A stretch of 10,117 bases of DNA. Source: Eubacterium sp. (GTDB lineage Bacteria > Bacillota > Clostridia > Lachnospirales > Lachnospiraceae). The position numbers and the translations under genes were made by a program. The notes under the pieces are model-generated. The model had not been told where the DNA came from. It did no database searches and saw only the letters and a program-made list of their open reading frames with translations. This document shows, in pieces, positions 1 to 6,522 of the stretch (position 1 is the stretch's first letter; each line of letters starts with the position of its first letter). Where the stretch lies: the NCBI GenBank assembly GCA_017616955.1, contig JAFZXD010000030.1, forward strand, positions 1 to 10,117. The letters run 5' to 3'.

Positions 1-441
1 ACCCTTATCATCACGAATTATTCTTCCGTATCCCGTAGGATCATCTACTTTGGCAGACAAGACAGTTACACCGTTAGATTCCTTCTTATGTACATCATGG
101 AGTTTCTTTATTGTCTCTGCAGTAATGAGCGGAGTATCTCCACAGAGAACTATAACATCTCCCTCTGTACCTATCTTATCTCTGGCACACATTACAGCAT
201 GTCCGGTTCCAAGCTGTTCATGCTGTTCAGCAAATTCAACTATATCAAGAATCTCTCTCTTAACAAGTTGACCTTCGTAACCTACGATTACGATGACTTC
301 AGTTGCACCTGCATCCTTTGCAGCCTGTATAGTATGATGCACCATAGTTTCTCCGCAAACCTTGTGAAGAACCTTAGGCAGATCTGACTCCATACGGGTC
401 CCTTTACCCGCAGCAAGAATTACAGCCTTAAACTTGTCCAT
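1..441 (-). CDS. glmU: Bifunctional UDP-GlcNAc pyrophosphorylase / GlcN-1-P acetyltransferase, N-terminal part
   Basis: GlmU acetylates glucosamine-1-phosphate and couples it to UTP, giving UDP-N-acetylglucosamine for peptidoglycan and wall polymers; it is cytoplasmic. Only the first 147 residues are present, because the gene runs off the left edge. They cover part of the uridylyltransferase domain: the nucleotide-binding loop LAAGKGTRM at residues 9-17 followed by LPKVLH (21-26), then QLGTGHAV (76-83) and CGDTPLI (100-106), all family hallmarks. The acetyltransferase left-handed beta-helix lies outside the window. The ATG at 441-439 is preceded by AGGAGG at 453-458 with an 11-nt spacer, and by a sigma-A promoter. 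The upstream neighbour is spoVG, as in the spoVG-gcaD(glmU)-prs order of Bacillus, but here a terminator and a separate promoter lie between them. I see no frameshift or stop in the visible part. Confidence 0.96.
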   Translation of the reverse strand, partial: MDKFKAVILAAGKGTRMESDLPKVLHKVCGETMVHHTIQAAKDAGATEVIVIVGYEGQLVKREILDIVEFAEQHEQLGTGHAVMCARDKIGTEGDVIVLCGDTPLITAETIKKLHDVHKKESNGVTVLSAKVDDPTGYGRIIRDDKG

Positions 442-496
442 TACTTATTCATCCTCCTAAAATGGGTACTCCCCCCGCTTTTCTCAAAGCTCACGT

Positions 497-525
497 ATTA
501 TAACAAAATAAAAATAATTTTACAA
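497..525 (-). promoter_or_regulatory. Sigma-A promoter of glmU
   Basis: Read on the minus strand, a -35 box TTGTAA (520-525, 4 of 6 consensus bases) and a perfect -10 box TATAAT (497-502) are separated by 17 bases of AT-rich DNA. Transcription should start near 490, giving a leader of about 50 nt that ends in the AGGAGG site before glmU. The promoter lies just downstream of the spoVG terminator, so glmU can be expressed independently of the glg genes. Confidence 0.8.
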
Positions 526-550
526 GTCTTTGCTTCCAAACGCCCTAAAC

Positions 551-581
551 ACAAAGAAAAAAGCAGGTACGAAACCTGCTT
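551..581 (-). terminator. Intrinsic terminator after spoVG
   Basis: An 8-bp perfect stem (561-568 with 574-581, arm AAGCAGGT in plus orientation) closes a 5-nt loop. On the minus strand it is followed directly by six T residues (562-557) and then a further T-rich stretch. It starts about 24 nt after the spoVG stop codon and before the glmU promoter, so it marks the end of the upstream transcription unit. Confidence 0.88.
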
Positions 582-604
582 CTTTCCTTAAAAATATAAC
601 GAAA

Positions 605-877
605 CTAGACAACCGGCTCTTCTTCAGGAGTCTCAGCATACTTTGCAAGTATAAGATCCTGAATGCGGCTTCTTGTCTCAGAATTGATTGGATGAGCTAT
701 ATCTCTATACTCTCCATCCGATGACTTACGGCTTGGCATAGCTATGAAGAGTCCCTTCTCACCTTCAATAACTTTGATATCATGAATTACAAATTCATTA
801 TCTATAGTTATTGAAACTACTGCCTTCATCTTGCCGTCTTTTGCTACTCTTCTTACTCTTACATCTGTAATCTCCAT
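605..877 (-). CDS. spoVG: SpoVG, small RNA-binding regulator
   Basis: The 90-residue protein begins MEITDVRVR and carries the conserved SpoVG core: [19 protein letters not shown] at about 21-39, then the near-invariant [10 protein letters not shown] (42-51) and [13 protein letters not shown] (57-69). SpoVG homologues bind RNA (and DNA in some species) and influence sporulation septation, virulence or envelope functions, mainly through work in Bacillus, Staphylococcus and Listeria; the role here is unknown. The C-terminal tail is acidic (ETPEEEPVV). I chose ATG 877 because GGGAGG stands at 888-893 with a 10-nt spacer and because family members start with ME(I/V)TDVR; an in-frame ATG at 895 adds six atypical residues and overlaps that site. 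It follows the glgD stop by only 27 nt with no terminator or clear promoter between, so it is probably cotranscribed with glgC-glgD. Confidence 0.95.
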   Translation of the reverse strand: MEITDVRVRRVAKDGKMKAVVSITIDNEFVIHDIKVIEGEKGLFIAMPSRKSSDGEYRDIAHPINSETRSRIQDLILAKYAETPEEEPVV

Positions 878-887
878 AGTTGTGTAA

Positions 888-893
888 CCTCCC
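888..893 (-). promoter_or_regulatory. Ribosome binding site fixing the spoVG start
   Basis: GGGAGG on the minus strand lies 10 nt before ATG 877. The alternative ATG at 895 would place this site inside the coding sequence, so it supports the shorter 90-residue SpoVG. Confidence 0.7.
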
Positions 894-904
894 AATTTCT
901 TTTA

Positions 905-2029
905 CTATAGCGTATATCTAAAACTCTTTTCAATGACGATCTTCGGATTCAACGCCTCTCCAGTGTGAACCGTATTAGCTTTGATAGTGTCCCTGCTCTC
1001 CACTATACAGTTCTCAATATAACAGTTGTCCCCGATATGTACATCATTAAGTATGATTGAGTTTTTAATAACGCAATTGTTGCCTACATAAACTTTCTTG
1101 AACAGAACTGAGTTTTCAACGGATCCGTTGATGATACATCCGCTTGCTATAAGCGAGTTAGAAGTTACCGCATCACCGTTAAACTTAGCTGGAGGGAGGT
1201 CCTCAACCTTTGTATATACTCCCGGTGTAGTTCGGAAGAAATGGTCTCTAACCTCTGATTTCAGGAAGTCCATATTAGTCTTAAAATATGAATCTACCGA
1301 ACCGATGTTTCTCCAATAAGACTCCAGTCTATACGCATTGATTCTCTTAACATTCTTGTACCTAATAAGGATATCTTTTACAAAGTCTGTTCGTCCTTCT
1401 GCAGCTGACGCTTCCAGAAGCTCTATAAGCTGTCGACGTCTTACAACGTAAACACCTATTGATGCTGTTGAAGTCTCTGCAACGAGCGGTTTCTCCTCAA
1501 AGTCAAGAACACGTCCGTTATCCCCAACCTTTACAACACCGAATCTGGAAATGTCATCCTCATCAGCTCCTATCTCCTTTGTTACGATGGTTATATCAGC
1601 ATTCTTGGCGATATGATCCTCAAGAACCTTGTTATAATCCATCTTATATACACCGTCTCCGGAAGCTATAACCACATATGGCTCATGAGCATCCTTAAGG
1701 AAACCTATGTTCTGATACAGTGCATCTGCAGTTCCCTTATACCAGTAACTGTTTGTAGCAGTTATGGTCGGTGTGAAAATATAAAGGCCACCCTGTTTTC
1801 TTCCGAAATCCCACCACTTGGATGAATTAAGGTGTTCATTCAGAGATCTTGAATTGTACTGCGTAAATACTGCAACCTTCTGAATGTGTGAATTTGACAT
1901 GTTGGAGAGTGAAAAATCGATAGCTCTGTAACAACCAGCCATAGGCATAGCTGCTGTAGCACGCTTAGCCGATAATTCTCCCATCCTGCTGCTGTTTCCA
2001 CCTGCCAGAATTATTCCTATAGCTCTCAT
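905..2029 (-). CDS. glgD: GlgD, glucose-1-phosphate adenylyltransferase regulatory/non-catalytic subunit
   Basis: GlgD is the Firmicutes paralogue of ADP-glucose pyrophosphorylase; with GlgC it forms a hetero-oligomer that converts ATP and glucose-1-phosphate to ADP-glucose for glycogen synthesis. The 374-residue protein has the nucleotidyltransferase fold (about 1-260) and a C-terminal hexapeptide-type beta-helix (about 285-350). Residues important in GlgC are changed: the nucleotide loop reads LAGGNSSRMG (8-17), the KPAV/FGGKY segment is RATAAMPMAGCY (23-34), and [10 protein letters not shown] is SGDGVYKMDY (123-132). FEEKP (177-181), containing the glucose-1-phosphate-binding lysine, is retained. 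Start ATG 2029 follows the glgC TGA by one base, with AGGTGA five bases ahead; a GTG at 2038 would add MND but lacks a better site. The tight spacing suggests translational coupling with glgC and a fixed subunit ratio. Confidence 0.94.
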   Translation of the reverse strand: MRAIGIILAGGNSSRMGELSAKRATAAMPMAGCYRAIDFSLSNMSNSHIQKVAVFTQYNSRSLNEHLNSSKWWDFGRKQGGLYIFTPTITATNSYWYKGTADALYQNIGFLKDAHEPYVVIASGDGVYKMDYNKVLEDHIAKNADITIVTKEIGADEDDISRFGVVKVGDNGRVLDFEEKPLVAETSTASIGVYVVRRRQLIELLEASAAEGRTDFVKDILIRYKNVKRINAYRLESYWRNIGSVDSYFKTNMDFLKSEVRDHFFRTTPGVYTKVEDLPPAKFNGDAVTSNSLIASGCIINGSVENSVLFKKVYVGNNCVIKNSIILNDVHIGDNCYIENCIVESRDTIKANTVHTGEALNPKIVIEKSFRYTL

Positions 2030-2030
2030 A

Positions 2031-3302
2031 TCATTCACCTGCCTCTCTTATTATCGAACCGCCACCAGGAAGTAATCCGTCAGGATAATCTTCCGGTGTG
2101 GTCTTTCCGAGAATAGCAGTGTTCCTTCCAACTTTTACATTATCCGGAACGGTTGAATTCTCACCTATGGTTACTAGGTCGAAAGCATATACTGCAGGCT
2201 TGTATGTGTTCTCAGCAGTCTCTCCGACTCCAAGTTCACAATTTTTACCGATTACTACTCCTTCTGCAAGGATAGCCTTGTCGATAATAGCGCCATCACC
2301 TATGACAACATTGTTCATGATGATAGAATCTCTCACAACAGCGCCTTTTCCTATACGCACAGCTGAACCGATGACAGACTTTTCAACATTTCCATATATT
2401 TCAGTACCTTCTCCAACGATACTTTTTTGAACATTGCTGCCCGGTGCAATATACTGCGGTGGAAGATTGTCGCTCTTTGTATAGATTCTCCAGAATTCTT
2501 CATAAAGATTGAATTCGGGGATAATATCGACAAGTTCCATATTGGCCTCCCAGTAAGAACCGAGAGTTCCAACATCCTTCCAGTAACCCTTGTAATCGTA
2601 AGCTACTATCTTGTTACCCTCTTCATGACACTTCGGGATAACATGCTTACCGAAATCGCATGAAGGAACATCCTTCATCTCTATTAGTTTCTCTTTCAGG
2701 ATCTTCCAATTGAAGATATAGATACCCATAGAAGCTTTATTGCTTCTTGGATGAGCAGGCTTCTCTTCAAACTCCTGAATCACGTTGTTATCATCAGTGA
2801 TCACAACTCCAAATCTGCTGGCTTCCTCAATAGGAACCTGATATGTAGCTATAGTCACATCTGCACGTGATGTTTTATGGAAATCGAGCATAACCTCGTA
2901 ATCCATCTTATAAATATGGTCTCCAGACAAAATGAGAACATAATCCGGATCATAATAATCCATAAACTCTAAATTCTGATATATGGCATTTGCCGTTCCG
3001 GTATACCAGGAAGAGTTTTCAGAACGCTCATATGGTGGAAGAACCGTAACGCCTCCAAAATTCCTGTCCAAATCCCAAGGCATACCAATACCGATATGCT
3101 GATTTAAACGAAGAGGTCTGTACTGAGTAAGCACACCAACGGTATCAATCCCCGAGTTTATACAGTTACTAAGGGGGAAGTCTATAATCTTGTATTTTCC
3201 GCCGAAAGCAACTGCAGGTTTTGCAAGCTTTGCGGTGAGAACTCCCAGACGCGAGCCCTGGCCACCGGCAAGAAGCATTGCGATCATTTCCTTCTTAACC
3301 AT
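2031..3302 (-). CDS. glgC: GlgC, glucose-1-phosphate adenylyltransferase catalytic subunit
   Basis: This enzyme makes ADP-glucose, the glucosyl donor for glycogen, and is the committed and usually allosteric step of that pathway. The 423-residue length is normal. The N-terminal catalytic domain contains the nucleotide loop [11 protein letters not shown] (10-20), [22 protein letters not shown] (25-46), [14 protein letters not shown] (97-110), [10 protein letters not shown] (126-135) with the conserved Asp, and FEEKP (178-182). A beta-helix domain with repeated hexapeptides (IGxxxxI pattern) fills about 290-400. ATG 3302 is preferred because AAGGAG stands 7 nt upstream; an in-frame start at 3338 would add twelve residues and bury that site. 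It is the first gene of the glgC-glgD-spoVG run and has a TATAAT-type promoter about 45 nt upstream. No glycogen synthase, branching enzyme or phosphorylase is seen in the window. Confidence 0.96.
   Translation of the reverse strand: MVKKEMIAMLLAGGQGSRLGVLTAKLAKPAVAFGGKYKIIDFPLSNCINSGIDTVGVLTQYRPLRLNQHIGIGMPWDLDRNFGGVTVLPPYERSENSSWYTGTANAIYQNLEFMDYYDPDYVLILSGDHIYKMDYEVMLDFHKTSRADVTIATYQVPIEEASRFGVVITDDNNVIQEFEEKPAHPRSNKASMGIYIFNWKILKEKLIEMKDVPSCDFGKHVIPKCHEEGNKIVAYDYKGYWKDVGTLGSYWEANMELVDIIPEFNLYEEFWRIYTKSDNLPPQYIAPGSNVQKSIVGEGTEIYGNVEKSVIGSAVRIGKGAVVRDSIIMNNVVIGDGAIIDKAILAEGVVIGKNCELGVGETAENTYKPAVYAFDLVTIGENSTVPDNVKVGRNTAILGKTTPEDYPDGLLPGGGSIIREAGE
2035..2040 (-). promoter_or_regulatory. Ribosome binding site of glgD inside the glgC end
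   Basis: AGGTGA (minus strand) ends 5 nt before ATG 2029 and lies within the last codons of glgC. It favours the 2029 start over the GTG at 2038 and couples glgD translation to termination at the glgC TGA (2033-2031). Confidence 0.6.
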
Positions 3303-3309
3303 ACTGTCA

Positions 3310-3315
3310 CTCCTT
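3310..3315 (-). promoter_or_regulatory. Ribosome binding site fixing the glgC start
   Basis: AAGGAG on the minus strand stands 7 nt before ATG 3302. The upstream in-frame start at 3338 has no comparable site. Confidence 0.7.
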
Positions 3316-3347
3316 TTTAGCAAGATCTTGAACATCAAGTCTTTCTA

Positions 3348-3376
3348 ATTATAACACTAACTATAAAATATTGAAA
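3348..3376 (-). promoter_or_regulatory. Probable glgC-glgD-spoVG promoter
   Basis: On the minus strand a perfect -10 box TATAAT (3348-3353) lies 17 nt after TTTCAA (3371-3376), a poor -35 match with 3 of 6 bases. The predicted leader is about 40 nt. The weak -35 with a strong -10 would fit a promoter helped by an activator, but no activator site is evident. Confidence 0.6.
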
Positions 3377-3550
3377 TACCTTTTTGGATATTTTTACTTT
3401 TTTAATTGCGATAAGCCCAGAATACTTGTAGTCTTTGCACAAGAGTAATTTTCGTTAACCAAAGTCAAAATTTTAAATATGATTAAAAAGCGAAGGATAA
3501 TTTGTTAAATATTACTACAATGTGCTTAAAAGCCGCCATTTTGGTTTACA

Positions 3551-3590
3551 TAAAAAGAAGACAAACAAGATATAATCTCATTTGTCTTCT
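3551..3590 (-). terminator. Intrinsic terminator after the SPFH gene
   Basis: A perfect 10-bp stem (3556-3565 with 3581-3590, arm AGAAGACAAA in plus orientation) is extended inside by a short AGAT/ATCT helix across a 2-nt internal loop on each side. On the minus strand the stem is followed by TTTTT (3556-3552). It begins 27 nt past the SPFH stop codon and closes the nfeD-SPFH unit. Confidence 0.85.
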
Positions 3591-3617
3591 GTTAAATGTG
3601 CAATTTTGCGCAACTAT

Positions 3618-4598
3618 TTATGCTTTAGTCAATTCTTTTGAATCTTCTTTTCCTGTCTTGATTGCCTCTGTTACAGCTGTAGCAAGACTTGTAACTCCGG
3701 CAAGTTCTGATGGGATAATAAGTTTATTAGCAGGTCCGTTAGCAGCTCTTTCAAATGTAGAAAGACCTCTTACTGCTATTGTAGCCTGTGAAGGAGAAGC
3801 TTCGTTCATCATCTTAACAGCTTCTGCCTCAGCCTGCTGTACCTGACGGATTGCTTCAGCATTACCCTGAGCTCTCTGGATTGCAGCTTCACGCTGAGCC
3901 TGTGCTTCAAGAATAGCTGCCTGCTTCTTAGCTTCAGCAGCAAGAATTGTTGCTTCCTTATCAGCTGTTGCACGAAGGATCTTAGCTTCTTTCTCACCTT
4001 CTGAAACTGTAATAGCTGCCTGCTTCTCACCTTCAGCTCTGATGATCTGCTCACGTCTTTCACGCTCTGCCTTCATCTGCTTCTCCATTGATTCCTGGAT
4101 AGCTGCAGGTGGCATGATGTTCTTAAGCTCTACACGGTTTACCTTGATTCCCCAAGGATCTGTAGCTTCATCAAGTGTAGCTCTCATCTTTGAGTTGATA
4201 GTCTCACGTGATGTAAGAGTCTGATCAAGTTCAAGATCACCGATGATATTTCTAAGCGTTGTAGCTGTCAGATTCTCGATAGCTGCAAGCGGATTCTCAA
4301 CACCGTAGCAATAAAGCTTTGGATCTGTTATCTGGAAGAACAGAACTGTATCTATTCTCATTGTAACATTATCCTTTGTAATAACCGGCTGTGGTGGGAA
4401 ATCAGCAACCTGTTCCTTAAGTGATACTCTCCTGGCTACCTTATCAATGATAGGCATCTTTAAATGAAGACCAACACCCCATGTTGCCGTATATGTTCCG
4501 AGCCTCTCGATAACATACGCATTAGCCTGTCTAACTACACGCAGTGAACTGCAAAGCAGAATAACTGCAATTACAAGAATGATTATTAATGCATACAT
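3618..4598 (-). CDS. SPFH/Band 7 domain protein (stomatin/QmcA-like)
   Basis: A 326-residue membrane-anchored protein. Residues 1-18 form one hydrophobic N-terminal segment that should anchor it, followed by the Band 7 domain (about 20-185) with VVRQANAYVIERLGTY (21-36), GVGLHLKMPIIDKV (41-54), the KEQVADFPPQPVITKDNV stretch (61-78) and WGIKVNRVELKNIMPP (149-164). Residues 180-267 are an Ala/Glu/Gln-rich coiled coil of eight consecutive 11-residue repeats. The tail (about 268-326) includes ATIAVRGLSTFERAANGPANKLIIPSEL. Proteins of this family assemble into large membrane-attached rings or cages and act as scaffolds for proteases or transporters; which partner applies here is unknown. Start ATG 4598 has AGGAGG 11 nt upstream (4610-4615). 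It lies 74 nt after nfeD, the usual operon partner of stomatin-like proteins. Confidence 0.93.
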   Translation of the reverse strand: MYALIIILVIAVILLCSSLRVVRQANAYVIERLGTYTATWGVGLHLKMPIIDKVARRVSLKEQVADFPPQPVITKDNVTMRIDTVLFFQITDPKLYCYGVENPLAAIENLTATTLRNIIGDLELDQTLTSRETINSKMRATLDEATDPWGIKVNRVELKNIMPPAAIQESMEKQMKAERERREQIIRAEGEKQAAITVSEGEKEAKILRATADKEATILAAEAKKQAAILEAQAQREAAIQRAQGNAEAIRQVQQAEAEAVKMMNEASPSQATIAVRGLSTFERAANGPANKLIIPSELAGVTSLATAVTEAIKTGKEDSKELTKA

Positions 4599-4672
4599 AA
4601 TAACTTATACCTCCTTTTATGCTTCGTGCCATTGCCGGTCACTTGATTTATATAAATAATCACTGCACTATT

Positions 4673-5116
4673 TTATACTTGAAGTTCACGTCTTACATAA
4701 AGCTTCGTGCCTTCAATCTTTTCGATCTTTACAAGCGTTCCTTCCGGAATCACACTTCCGTCCTCGGATACCGCTCTCCAGTCGACATCTCCAAGTCGTA
4801 TCTTTCCCGACCTGGCATTATTGTCTATGGTTTCTATTACCTGCTCAGTCCTGCCTATTATGCTGTCGATATTCGTCTTTTCCTGACCTATCGCCAGATG
4901 TTTCTGAGCAAATGGTCTCATAGTCAAAAGAAGGATTGTCGATACCACAATGAAAAGCAGAATCTGCAGCCATAAAGGAGCACCCAGACAAGCAGCCAAC
5001 GCTGCAACAAGTCCGCCACCCGTAAACCAGATAGACGAAAGTCCCAACGATATAATCTCGACTACAAGAGCAACCGCTGCAACTATCAACCAGAATGCGC
5101 CATAGCTTATACTCAT
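4673..5116 (-). CDS. NfeD-like membrane protein (short type)
   Basis: A 147-residue protein with an N-terminal hydrophobic half containing about three membrane segments (roughly 7-29, 31-46 and 48-66) and a soluble C-terminal OB-fold-like domain. IIGRTEQVIETI (86-97), GKIRLGDVDWRAVSEDG (104-120) and IPEGTLVKIEKIEGTKLYVR (123-142) match the NfeD C-terminal pattern of G-x-a, G-x-V-x-v-x-G-x-x-W and 'I..G..V.V..v.G..L.V'. The protease domain of long NfeD proteins is absent. Short NfeD proteins pair with stomatin/flotillin-type SPFH proteins and are thought to help assemble them in the membrane. ATG 5116 is chosen because AAAGGGGG (5125-5132) lies 8 nt upstream; an in-frame ATG at 5149 would add eleven mostly polar residues. 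The SPFH gene follows with no terminator between. Confidence 0.9.
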   Translation of the reverse strand: MSISYGAFWLIVAAVALVVEIISLGLSSIWFTGGGLVAALAACLGAPLWLQILLFIVVSTILLLTMRPFAQKHLAIGQEKTNIDSIIGRTEQVIETIDNNARSGKIRLGDVDWRAVSEDGSVIPEGTLVKIEKIEGTKLYVRRELQV

Positions 5117-5124
5117 AGCATATT

Positions 5125-5132
5125 CCCCCTTT
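5125..5132 (-). promoter_or_regulatory. Ribosome binding site fixing the nfeD start
   Basis: AAAGGGGG on the minus strand is 8 nt before ATG 5116 and would be buried inside the gene if the upstream ATG at 5149 were used. Confidence 0.6.
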
Positions 5133-5166
5133 CCAAAATGTATATCCATATGATACTAAAACCACC

Positions 5167-5194
5167 TCTATAATGATATAACATTTCAGGTGAA
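5167..5194 (-). promoter_or_regulatory. Possible nfeD-SPFH promoter
   Basis: On the minus strand TTCACC (5189-5194) and TATAGA (5167-5172) are separated by 16 nt. Both match the sigma-A consensus only partly, but this is the best candidate in the 126-bp gap before nfeD. A 14-bp inverted repeat (5183-5196) covers the -35 element. Confidence 0.35.
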
Positions 5195-5196
5195 AT
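5183..5196. repeat. 14-bp inverted repeat over the candidate nfeD promoter
   Basis: ATTTCA and its complement TGAAAT flank a central GG. The position over the -35 element is what a repressor operator would show, but a 6-bp arm in AT-rich DNA can arise by chance. Confidence 0.35.
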
Positions 5197-5210
5197 ATCT
5201 ATTTTTAATT

Positions 5211-5235
5211 CTCTGAAAAAGAAAAATATTCAGAG
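5211..5235 (-). terminator. Weak hairpin after the permease gene
   Basis: A 7-bp stem (CTCTGAA at 5211-5217 with 5229-5235) with an 11-nt loop begins 8 nt after the permease stop. On the minus strand it is followed by AATTAAAAATAG rather than a T run, so termination may be inefficient or Rho-dependent. Confidence 0.35.
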
Positions 5236-5242
5236 TCCCCCT

Positions 5243-6394
5243 TTAGAAGAACGCCCAATGGCTCAGAAGCCATCCCGGAATGACTACTATTATGAAAAAT
5301 GCCCAGCATATCAGAGTAAATGTCTTCACGAAATCTTTACCCTTTCCCGGGTATTCTCTGACGTATATTCTATAATTGATAACCGATGCAAGCGATCCTA
5401 TAAGAGAGCAAAGTCCTGCAGTATCCGCACCATATATCAGTCCTGCAAAATTCTTCGAGAACGGATATAGAACTATAGATGCAGGGACATTTGATATAAG
5501 CTGACTAAGTCCTATGCCCCACCAGTATTCCCTTCCGGCTACGGCCTTCATGAGAAACTGTGATATTTCTGCATTTGCCACGATAGATGACGAGAATATA
5601 AAGAAGCAGAAAAACGTTAGCAGAAGCACGTAATCTACTTTTGTAAAAAGCTTTGGACTGACAATAAGTACTGTTATGATCGTGATCACTACAGCGACCG
5701 GCCAATACTTTGTTCGGCTCACTATCGTTAAAAGGATCATCACGAAAAGGAGGATATAAGAAATCCTGCAGACTTTCCCTTCCTTAGTCCATTCACCTGC
5801 CACTTTCCTGCCGTCTATGTTTATATCTTCTTTCAGATTTTTCCTGTAAAGCACTGTTACAAATATGATCAGCAGTATTGCAGACATGATACAGAGCGGC
5901 GACATATGAAGTATAAAGTTTGCCGCATTTGTTCCGGACTGTGAGTATAGGAATAAATTCTGTGGACTTCCGAACGGCATAAGAAGCGAACCTCTTATCG
6001 CAGCTATATTCTCCATTGAGATAACCGGCAGAATATAGTGTTCCCTCTCTCCTCCTCTGAAGAGAAGGATCGTAAGCGGAACAAATATGATCAGCGAAAC
6101 GTCATTTGTAACAAACATTGACGTGAAAAAGACACCAAATATAAGAAACAGCGATATCGCTACCATTGTTTTGAATTTTGTACTGAGCATAATGATCGGA
6201 CGGAATACATTTTCCTGCTTAAATCCCTCCAGAACTGTAAGCATCATAAAAAGTGTTCCGAGTGTATGCCAGTCGATATCCTTCAGAAGTTCCTTCGAAG
6301 GCGGGGTAATAAACATCGAAGCGACTGCTGCAATAATCGATACAGAAAGCATGATATCTTTCTTAAGAAGATCGACTATTTTCTGTTTTATCAT
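5243..6394 (-). CDS. YbiR-like anion permease (ArsB/CitMHS/SLC13 superfamily)
   Basis: A 383-residue integral membrane protein with about ten hydrophobic segments, a normal length for this group. Conserved blocks, in order, are IDWHTLGTLF (40-49), FVTNDVSLIIFVPLT (94-108), GSLLMPFGSPQN (135-146), GIGLSQLISNVPAS (293-306) and GSLASVINYRIY (333-344). The two half-repeats carry the paired signature regions GSPQN and SNVPA, which in this ion-transporter superfamily lie near the substrate site; the first is usually GNPQN, so Asn is replaced by Ser here. These blocks are those I know from E. coli YbiR, whose substrate is unsettled; relatives carry dicarboxylates, citrate or oxyanions. ATG 6394 has GGGAG 7 nt upstream; a TTG at 6415 is less likely. 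It follows the hydratase across a strong terminator, with a perfect palindrome in the leader. Carboxylate transport is inference. Confidence 0.82.
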   Translation of the reverse strand: MIKQKIVDLLKKDIMLSVSIIAAVASMFITPPSKELLKDIDWHTLGTLFMMLTVLEGFKQENVFRPIIMLSTKFKTMVAISLFLIFGVFFTSMFVTNDVSLIIFVPLTILLFRGGEREHYILPVISMENIAAIRGSLLMPFGSPQNLFLYSQSGTNAANFILHMSPLCIMSAILLIIFVTVLYRKNLKEDINIDGRKVAGEWTKEGKVCRISYILLFVMILLTIVSRTKYWPVAVVITIITVLIVSPKLFTKVDYVLLLTFFCFFIFSSSIVANAEISQFLMKAVAGREYWWGIGLSQLISNVPASIVLYPFSKNFAGLIYGADTAGLCSLIGSLASVINYRIYVREYPGKGKDFVKTFTLICWAFFIIVVIPGWLLSHWAFF

Positions 6395-6401
6395 TTCATT
6401 T

Positions 6402-6406
6402 CTCCC
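6402..6406 (-). promoter_or_regulatory. Ribosome binding site fixing the permease start
   Basis: GGGAG on the minus strand lies 7 nt before ATG 6394; the alternative TTG at 6415 would place it in the coding sequence. Confidence 0.55.
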
Positions 6407-6422
6407 AAATTCCAATAGTTTT

Positions 6423-6444
6423 TTGAAGTATTCAAATACTTCAA
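6423..6444. repeat. Perfect 10+10 bp inverted repeat upstream of the permease
   Basis: The arm TTGAAGTATT (6423-6432) and its exact complement (6435-6444) flank a central CA. The element sits 29-50 bp ahead of the permease start codon and 9 bp from the stem of the hydratase terminator. It has no T run on the minus strand, so it does not look like a minus-strand terminator; on the plus strand no gene would use it. A dimeric repressor or activator operator is the most natural reading, and a leader-RNA hairpin is the alternative. I could not identify a good sigma-A promoter next to it. Confidence 0.6.
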
Positions 6445-6450
6445 GCCATG

Positions 6451-6478
6451 GAAAAAGAGTGCTGAAACAGCACTCTTT
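6451..6478 (-). terminator. Strong intrinsic terminator after the hydratase
   Basis: A perfect 11-bp stem (6454-6464 with 6468-6478, arm AAAGAGTGCTG) has a 3-nt loop. Read on the minus strand it ends in five T residues (6456-6452), part of them in the stem. It lies about 45 nt after the hydratase stop and should separate that gene from the permease. Confidence 0.85.
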
Positions 6479-6522
6479 AAATCCATTAACGTTTTATATC
6501 AGATATGTAATCTGTTTATTTC

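Larger units (their letters stand above)
3303..3617. other. 315-bp AT-rich intergenic region between the SPFH gene and glgC
   Basis: The left end holds the glgC ribosome binding site and promoter, and the right end holds the terminator of the SPFH gene (3551-3590). The roughly 170 bp between them (3377-3550) is AT-rich. I find no gene, no convincing riboswitch-like fold and no strong second promoter there. A short plus-strand reading frame crossing the right part overlaps the end of the SPFH gene and looks like chance. Confidence 0.6.

Noticed and set aside
442..458. Three-codon upstream reading frame (ATG AAT AAG TAA) overlapping the glmU start
   Set aside because: Its ATG directly abuts the AGGAGG, leaving no spacer for initiation; it is most likely incidental.
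3502..3520. Rex-like sequence beginning TTGTTAA and ending ACAA in the glgC upstream region
   Set aside because: The half-sites do not match as inverted repeats and the total length is 19 rather than the usual 18; it lies about 150 bp upstream of the promoter. Chance in AT-rich DNA is sufficient.
3502..3846. 114-codon plus-strand reading frame across the end of the SPFH gene
   Set aside because: It is mostly antisense to the SPFH coding region and its terminator, has no recognisable domain, and owes its openness to the Ala/Glu-rich repeat on the other strand.
3809..4063. 84-codon minus-strand frame within the SPFH gene
   Set aside because: It is a frame-shifted reading of the 33-bp-periodic coiled-coil DNA, giving a low-complexity Arg/Leu/Gln-rich peptide with no independent support.
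4634..4672. Short AT-rich hairpin between nfeD and the SPFH gene as a terminator
   Set aside because: The stem is only about 5 bp (TGATT/AATCA) with a long AT loop and no T run; the two genes are better read as one operon.
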